From: Chryseobacterium limigenitum | GTDB lineage: Bacteria; Bacteroidota; Bacteroidia; Flavobacteriales; Weeksellaceae | Assembly: GCF_900114875.1 (NCBI RefSeq) | Contig: NZ_FPKW01000029.1 | Location: 1-36,734, forward strand | DNA length: 36,734 nt | Reading direction: 5' to 3' | Shown here: positions 32,950 to 36,734 of the stretch, piece by piece | Position numbering within the stretch: position 1 is the first letter of the stretch | Layout: each line of letters starts with the position of its first letter | Made by a program: the position numbers and the translations under genes | Notes under the pieces: model-generated | Told to the model about the DNA's origin: nothing | The model's database searches: none | The model's input: the letters and a program-made list of their open reading frames with translations, nothing else

Positions 32950-33409
32950 ATTCGAACATATTGATATCACTTTGTCAAAAGAGTTATTCAAAATTTTTGC
33001 TGAATATATTCAAGATGATGAAAAGAAAAAAGAAGCTGGAGGAATCTTAACTGGGCTACTTTATGATGATACAATTGAAATTTGTAATTGTTCAATACCC
33101 TCGCAGCATGATAAAAGAAGTCGATATAATTTCAATAGATCAAAAATTACAGCTCAAAATTTTCTTATTGACCGTTTTACCGAAAGCAATGGTAAAGAAA
33201 TTTATTTGGGCGAATGGCATACTCATCCTGAAAAGTACCCTAATCCATCATCCTGCGATATTTCAAATTTTAAGAAAACAATAAAGACAAATAAGTTTTA
33301 CTCTAATTTTTTTTTTATGATTATAATAGGTACAAAAGGTTTTTATTTAGCAATATATAACAAAAAGGGGATAGTTTGTTATGAAGACAAATTTCATGGA
33401 AGTAAGTAA
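32939..33409 (+). CDS. cap3: CBASS Cap3, JAB/JAMM isopeptidase
   Basis: 156 residues, a complete JAMM metallopeptidase. The zinc-site residues are all visible: the glutamate in KKKEAGGILTG near residue 32, then the HxH-x7-S-x2-D motif in EWHTHPEKYPNPSSCD near residues 97-112. It removes the CD-NTase from the molecules to which Cap2 attached it, so it counteracts Cap2 and limits false activation. It is separated from cap2 by two genes (Cap15-like and DAC-like), whereas cap2 and cap3 are commonly adjacent. It overlaps the upstream DAC-like gene by 11 bp and the downstream one by up to 29 bp. Confidence 0.92.
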   Translation: MNFKFEHIDITLSKELFKIFAEYIQDDEKKKEAGGILTGLLYDDTIEICNCSIPSQHDKRSRYNFNRSKITAQNFLIDRFTESNGKEIYLGEWHTHPEKYPNPSSCDISNFKKTIKTNKFYSNFFFMIIIGTKGFYLAIYNKKGIVCYEDKFHGSK

Positions 33410-35183
33410 CCATCTAAAATTTTACAATAAAATGAGTGAATATATAAATTTTTTTATGTGGGGATATCAGCAACATTTTCAACTATCTCTGCAAGTTGAA
33501 GCTGAGCAACTATTCAATAATCTTGATTCAAAATTTGAACCAAGAGTTTTTTTGATAGGTGTACTAACAGAAAAAAATGACAATAGGCATCCAATTTGTT
33601 TAGAGCCAGAGGATTGTGGTTATAGAGTAGAATCATTCTCAACACTTAAAGAATTAGCTAAGGAATTAAAAGAGGTTGATGAAGAAAGTCGAATATTCCA
33701 TTCACATCCAGTTGCCCAAGAAAAACATCTTCAAAGAATCAATATAAAAGCCTATAAAGATGCTATTGAGAAAATTTTAAAGAAAGAGGACCTATATGGT
33801 AATTTTGAAAAATTTATTTCGTTTCCAACTTACATTGAGGGATTTTTAGTTTTTGCTGTATTAGAATTAAGAAAAGAGACATTAAATAGTTATTATACTT
33901 TATCTAAAGATAAATTTCAAGATCGATTTAAAATAAGTCGCTCTTTTATTGAGAGCACAATAGATATATTTTTAAAAGAATGCACAATCGCATTCAAGGA
34001 TCCTGACAAAGCAATCTCAGCAATAGAAAGAAGTTCAGACGAGTTATTAAAAGAATCTGCTAAACAATTTATGTACACTATATCTCAAGCGGGAGGTAAT
34101 TTTGAGGGTTTACACGGTCTTTATGAATCTTGCAATGCAATATCTGCATTAAAATATGAAGGGGAAGAAGGATTAGGTAAATTAGTCATTGCTCCAAAAG
34201 ATCATATTAACATTAGACTAAGTTTAGAATTAGAAGAACCGATACGGGTAAATAATTTCAGAAAAGTCAGAAAGTTCTTAGAATTATCAAATTCTGATTC
34301 TTTGATAATTTCTGATTCTGCAGTAATATATGGATTGGGAGAAATTATTGGAAAATATAACCCCAAAAGTGAATCTCTCTTTGTTATAAATTTTACAAAT
34401 CATTATAAATATGAAATCCTACATGACAACAACCAAATATTAAATGTTGAATATCGACTGCCATACTTACCCAAAGATAAAATTGATAGAGAGAAATTTT
34501 ATGATGATTTTAGTCGAATATTTAAATTAATAACAAAAAAACAAATCAATGAACTTTGGGATTTAACATTGCAGGCAACTGAGCAAAAACATGGGACAAT
34601 GCTTGTAATTTCCGAAAATGCTATAGCTGAAGCCAAAAGACTTGGTAAACAAAGTTTTGCACTTAAACCTCTTAAATTAACGCCTAAAATCATAAATCAA
34701 ATAACCTCAATCGATGGTTCCGTTATGATGGATATAGATTCCACATGTCATGCTATTGGGGTCATATTAGATGGATTAGCAACGGAAAAGGGAGATTCTT
34801 CAAGGGGAGCTCGATATAATTCGGCAATTCGATATTACGAAAATTTCGCCACTGAATTTTCAATGGCAATAGTAATTATATCTGAGGATGGAATGATCGA
34901 TATTATTCCAAAATTAAAACCAAGAATAAAACACTCTGAAATTTCAGATAGATTAAATGAATTAAAAAGTTTAAATTCATTAGAAAAAGTTGAAAGAAAG
35001 AAATACTATCCCATAATAAACTGGTTTGAAAGTAATCAATTTTATCTTACTGACGATGAATGTGATAAAATAAATAAATTAAGAAAAGAAATTGAAAAAA
35101 AAGAAGCTGAACCTGCAAGTACATGGGTTGTTAGAAAAGATTTAGTTTCAAATGATGAAATGAATGATAGTTATTACAAGTAA
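33381..35183 (+). CDS. Large protein with C-terminal DAC (DisA_N)-like domain and DACN-type sensor region
   Basis: 600 residues from the ATG at 33381; ATGs at 33396 and 33432 (MSEYINFFMWGYQQHF) are also possible starts. Residues about 20-270 are an unrecognised soluble region (EPRVFLIGVLTEK, HPICLEPEDCGY). About 285-325 (NFRKVRKFLELSNSD, VIYGLGEI) looks like the sensor that precedes DAC in DACN-type proteins. Residues about 400-512 are the DAC domain: KHGTMLVIS, ITSIDGSVMMD (DGS at 445-447 for DGA), AIGVILDGLA, RGARYNSAIRY (475-485, RHR changed to RYN) and IIISEDGMIDIIP. A charged C-terminal tail follows. It ends the CBASS operon and a terminator follows 100 bp later. It is probably a c-di-AMP-type synthase or binding protein; activity is unproven. 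The HSHP at 107-110 is not a JAMM site. Confidence 0.72.
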   Translation: MKTNFMEVSNHLKFYNKMSEYINFFMWGYQQHFQLSLQVEAEQLFNNLDSKFEPRVFLIGVLTEKNDNRHPICLEPEDCGYRVESFSTLKELAKELKEVDEESRIFHSHPVAQEKHLQRINIKAYKDAIEKILKKEDLYGNFEKFISFPTYIEGFLVFAVLELRKETLNSYYTLSKDKFQDRFKISRSFIESTIDIFLKECTIAFKDPDKAISAIERSSDELLKESAKQFMYTISQAGGNFEGLHGLYESCNAISALKYEGEEGLGKLVIAPKDHINIRLSLELEEPIRVNNFRKVRKFLELSNSDSLIISDSAVIYGLGEIIGKYNPKSESLFVINFTNHYKYEILHDNNQILNVEYRLPYLPKDKIDREKFYDDFSRIFKLITKKQINELWDLTLQATEQKHGTMLVISENAIAEAKRLGKQSFALKPLKLTPKIINQITSIDGSVMMDIDSTCHAIGVILDGLATEKGDSSRGARYNSAIRYYENFATEFSMAIVIISEDGMIDIIPKLKPRIKHSEISDRLNELKSLNSLEKVERKKYYPIINWFESNQFYLTDDECDKINKLRKEIEKKEAEPASTWVVRKDLVSNDEMNDSYYK

Positions 35184-35285
35184 TATAAGTTATATTAAAT
35201 TTGAAAAAAAACTAAAGGTATACAGTTCTGAAACTGCACGTACATAAGTCGGGAGATTCAAAATAAGTTTTGTTTCTTATATTTT

Positions 35286-35320
35286 AAATCCCAACTAAAG
35301 TTGGGATTTTTATTTTTTTG
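35286..35320 (+). terminator. Intrinsic terminator of the CBASS operon
   Basis: AAATCCCAAC (35286-35295) and GTTGGGATTT (35300-35309) form a perfect 10-bp stem with the loop TAAA, followed by TTATTTTTTT. It lies 103 bp after the last gene of the operon, the large DAC-like protein. The A-rich left flank is weak as a terminator for the minus-strand integrase, whose stop is at 35396. Confidence 0.85.
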
Positions 35321-35395
35321 AATATGATTATGGCAATAGTACAGCTCATCTTTAATTACCAGTTGTTATTCTAAACGTTTTATCTCCTTTCTAAG

Positions 35396-36604
35396 TTAAA
35401 GTTTCCCCCTCAAAACTGACATATCATCACTCACTTTTTTATCCAAAATCTTCGCATAATGCTGGGTGGTTTTTATATTCGTGTGCCCGAGCATTTTACT
35501 TACGCTTTCGATAGGAACCCCATTGGACAATGTAACAGTAGTTGCAAATGTATGTCTTGCGATGTGAAATGTCAACTCTTTACTGATTCCACAGACATTC
35601 ACAATTTCTTTGAGATAGGAATTCATTTTTTGATTACTGAGTACGGGAAACAAAACATTTGAATTTACACATTCTGGGTGGTCTTCATATTTTAAAATCA
35701 GTTCCTGTGCTAAAGGTAATAATGGAACTCTGGTTGAGGTATCCGTTTTCTGACGATGTGTGAATATCCATTGATCGCCATCTATTCCAATATTGACGTT
35801 AGATTTCGTCAATTTCTTTACATCAACATACGCTAAACCTGTATAGCAACTAAAAAGAAAAATATCACGTACTTGGTTTAGCCTGTCTGACGCAAATTCC
35901 TTTTCATAGATTGTTTGAATTTCTTCCTTTGTAAGATATGGACGTTCCACTACTTTAAGCTTTGCTTTGTAGCCTAAAAAGGGATCTTTGGTGAGCCATC
36001 CATTTGCGATACATAAACGAATGATCTTTTTAAAATTCTTGATGTACTTTACTGCAGTATTATTAGCGCATTTGCGTACACTCCGAAGCCAGAAGTCATA
36101 ATCCATTATGAAAGCGTGGTCGATCTTTGTAATGTCTATATCCGAGGTTTTATATTTCCAATTCAGGAATTCCTGTGTATGTTTGAGAGAGGTTTTATAA
36201 CGCTCCAATGTTCCGGGGGCAAAATCCTGACCTACCAATGCTTCAACTTTATCATTGTGGTCCTGAAAAATAGGAATGAGCATTCTTGTGGAAATATCGG
36301 TTCCAAGTAGTTTAGATTTTAAACTCTCTGATGTTACAAAGTCTTCTTCTTTCAGCATCAGGTAATGAGAATCGTAAACTCGCTGTTCCAAAGTTTTAAG
36401 ATAGAGGTTCAATGTTTTGGCTTCTTGGGTATTACCTAGTGCCTTATGTGCTTTAACATCCCATTTCTGTGGGTCGATGTACCTTTTAGCGGCAATGTCC
36501 GCTGCCTTGCCATCTATCGTGATTCGCAAGTAAATGGGAGCAGTTCTGTTTGTTCTGATTTTATTCTTTTTTATAAAGAATAACAGGTTGAATGTTTTGT
36601 TCAT
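35396..36604 (-). CDS. int: Tyrosine recombinase (Bacteroidota-type integrase)
   Basis: 402 residues, usual length for integrases of Bacteroidota mobile elements. The N-terminal about 100 residues are an Arm DNA-binding domain (RTNRTAPIYLRITIDGKAAD), followed by a SAM-like core-binding domain, about 110-205 (GTLERYKTSLKHTQEFLNW). The catalytic domain has HIARHTF (His347, Arg350), GHTN (His374) and the nucleophile Tyr383 in TTQHYAKI. At the position of the first catalytic arginine the sequence reads FSCYTGLAYVDVKKL, with Ala in place of Arg; this is also seen in related Bacteroidota integrases, so the enzyme may still be active. It borders the defence island on the right and may have moved part of it. 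Attachment sites were not identified. Confidence 0.93.
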   Translation of the reverse strand: MNKTFNLLFFIKKNKIRTNRTAPIYLRITIDGKAADIAAKRYIDPQKWDVKAHKALGNTQEAKTLNLYLKTLEQRVYDSHYLMLKEEDFVTSESLKSKLLGTDISTRMLIPIFQDHNDKVEALVGQDFAPGTLERYKTSLKHTQEFLNWKYKTSDIDITKIDHAFIMDYDFWLRSVRKCANNTAVKYIKNFKKIIRLCIANGWLTKDPFLGYKAKLKVVERPYLTKEEIQTIYEKEFASDRLNQVRDIFLFSCYTGLAYVDVKKLTKSNVNIGIDGDQWIFTHRQKTDTSTRVPLLPLAQELILKYEDHPECVNSNVLFPVLSNQKMNSYLKEIVNVCGISKELTFHIARHTFATTVTLSNGVPIESVSKMLGHTNIKTTQHYAKILDKKVSDDMSVLRGKL

Positions 36605-36680
36605 AGTGTGGTAACTTTAATTGTTAATAATTTACTTTTTGTGGATCAATCTCAAAAGTTGGGGAGGAAAAAAATATTGC

Positions 36681-36688
36681 TAATTTTG
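36681..36688 (+). promoter_or_regulatory. Promoter -7 box before transposase start
   Basis: TAATTTTG matches TAnnTTTG and lies 4 bp before the ATG at 36693. That leaves almost no leader, so it could be the internal promoter of an insertion sequence or chance. A clear -33 TTG was not seen at the usual spacing. Confidence 0.35.
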
Positions 36689-36692
36689 TGGA

Positions 36693-36734
36693 ATGTTAAA
36701 CGATGCCGAACTCCTCAAATTATTTTTACCTGAA
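36693..36734 (+). CDS. Start of a transposase gene, ISAon1-like (cut by window edge)
   Basis: Fourteen codons are visible before the window ends: MLNDAELLKLFLPE. This matches my memory of the N-terminal leader of ISAon1-family transposases, in which a short helical ELLKLLLPEF segment opens the protein and which are frequent in Chryseobacterium and Elizabethkingia. Only this small piece can be judged, so the call is tentative. If correct, the left end of the insertion sequence lies between the integrase start (36604) and 36692, immediately beside the integrase gene. Confidence 0.5.
   Translation, partial: MLNDAELLKLFLPE

Noticed and set aside
33696..33713. Second JAMM site (HSHP) in the large DAC-like protein
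   Set aside because: The downstream Ser and Asp of HxH-x7-S-x2-D and the upstream Glu are missing.

Overview
The window looks like accessory chromosome from a low-GC Bacteroidota, most likely a flavobacterium of the Chryseobacterium/Elizabethkingia type. Reasons: a SusC/SusD pair, a DUF6520-like small exported protein beside a MauE-like membrane protein, an AraC regulator of the TPR/one-membrane-span design, Bacteroidota promoter boxes (TAnnTTTG), a Bacteroidota-type tyrosine integrase, and what looks like the first 14 codons of an ISAon1-type transposase at the right edge. No rRNA, tRNA or CRISPR array was seen.

Layout. (1) 1-3.5 kb: part of a type I restriction-modification locus, with hsdM and a complete hsdS on the minus strand facing a second, truncated hsdS on the plus strand; hsdR is not in the window. 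(2) 3.6-5.0 kb: two small mobile-element-type DNA-binding proteins, a strong hairpin terminator and a tract of degenerate 32-bp tandem repeats. (3) 5.0-14 kb: an exported-protein and nutrient-uptake type locus (AraC regulator, MauE-like, DUF6520-like, SusD, SusC, TlpA-like thioredoxin). (4) 14-15.9 kb: about 970 bp of gene-free, hairpin-rich DNA, a Xre regulator, a small unknown gene and a perfect 54-bp palindrome. (5) 15.9-35.2 kb: a defence island. (6) 35.4-36.7 kb: integrase and the start of an insertion sequence.

The defence island has three parts. First is a RecQ-like helicase with an N-terminal nuclease-like domain, translationally overlapping a tail-anchored coiled-coil protein; I cannot assign this pair to a named system. 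Second is a four-gene type I Zorya system in the order zorB-zorA-zorC-zorD. Third is a seven-gene operon in which every gene overlaps the next: patatin phospholipase (CapV), DncV-like cyclic-dinucleotide synthase, Cap2 (E2-E1), a Cap15-like two-TM beta-barrel protein, a stand-alone diadenylate-cyclase-like (DAC) protein, Cap3 (JAMM peptidase) and a 600-residue protein with a C-terminal DAC domain. That is a type II CBASS core carrying two effector candidates and two proteins of a second, unrelated cyclic-dinucleotide synthase fold. It is the most unusual item in the window.

Zorya and the CBASS operon are preceded by the same inverted repeat, TTACGG-N4-CCGTAA, about 29 bp (centre to box) upstream of a TAnnTTTG box in both cases and with no TTG -33 element. 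This suggests one regulator controls both systems. All functional assignments come from reading motifs by eye; no database search was run.
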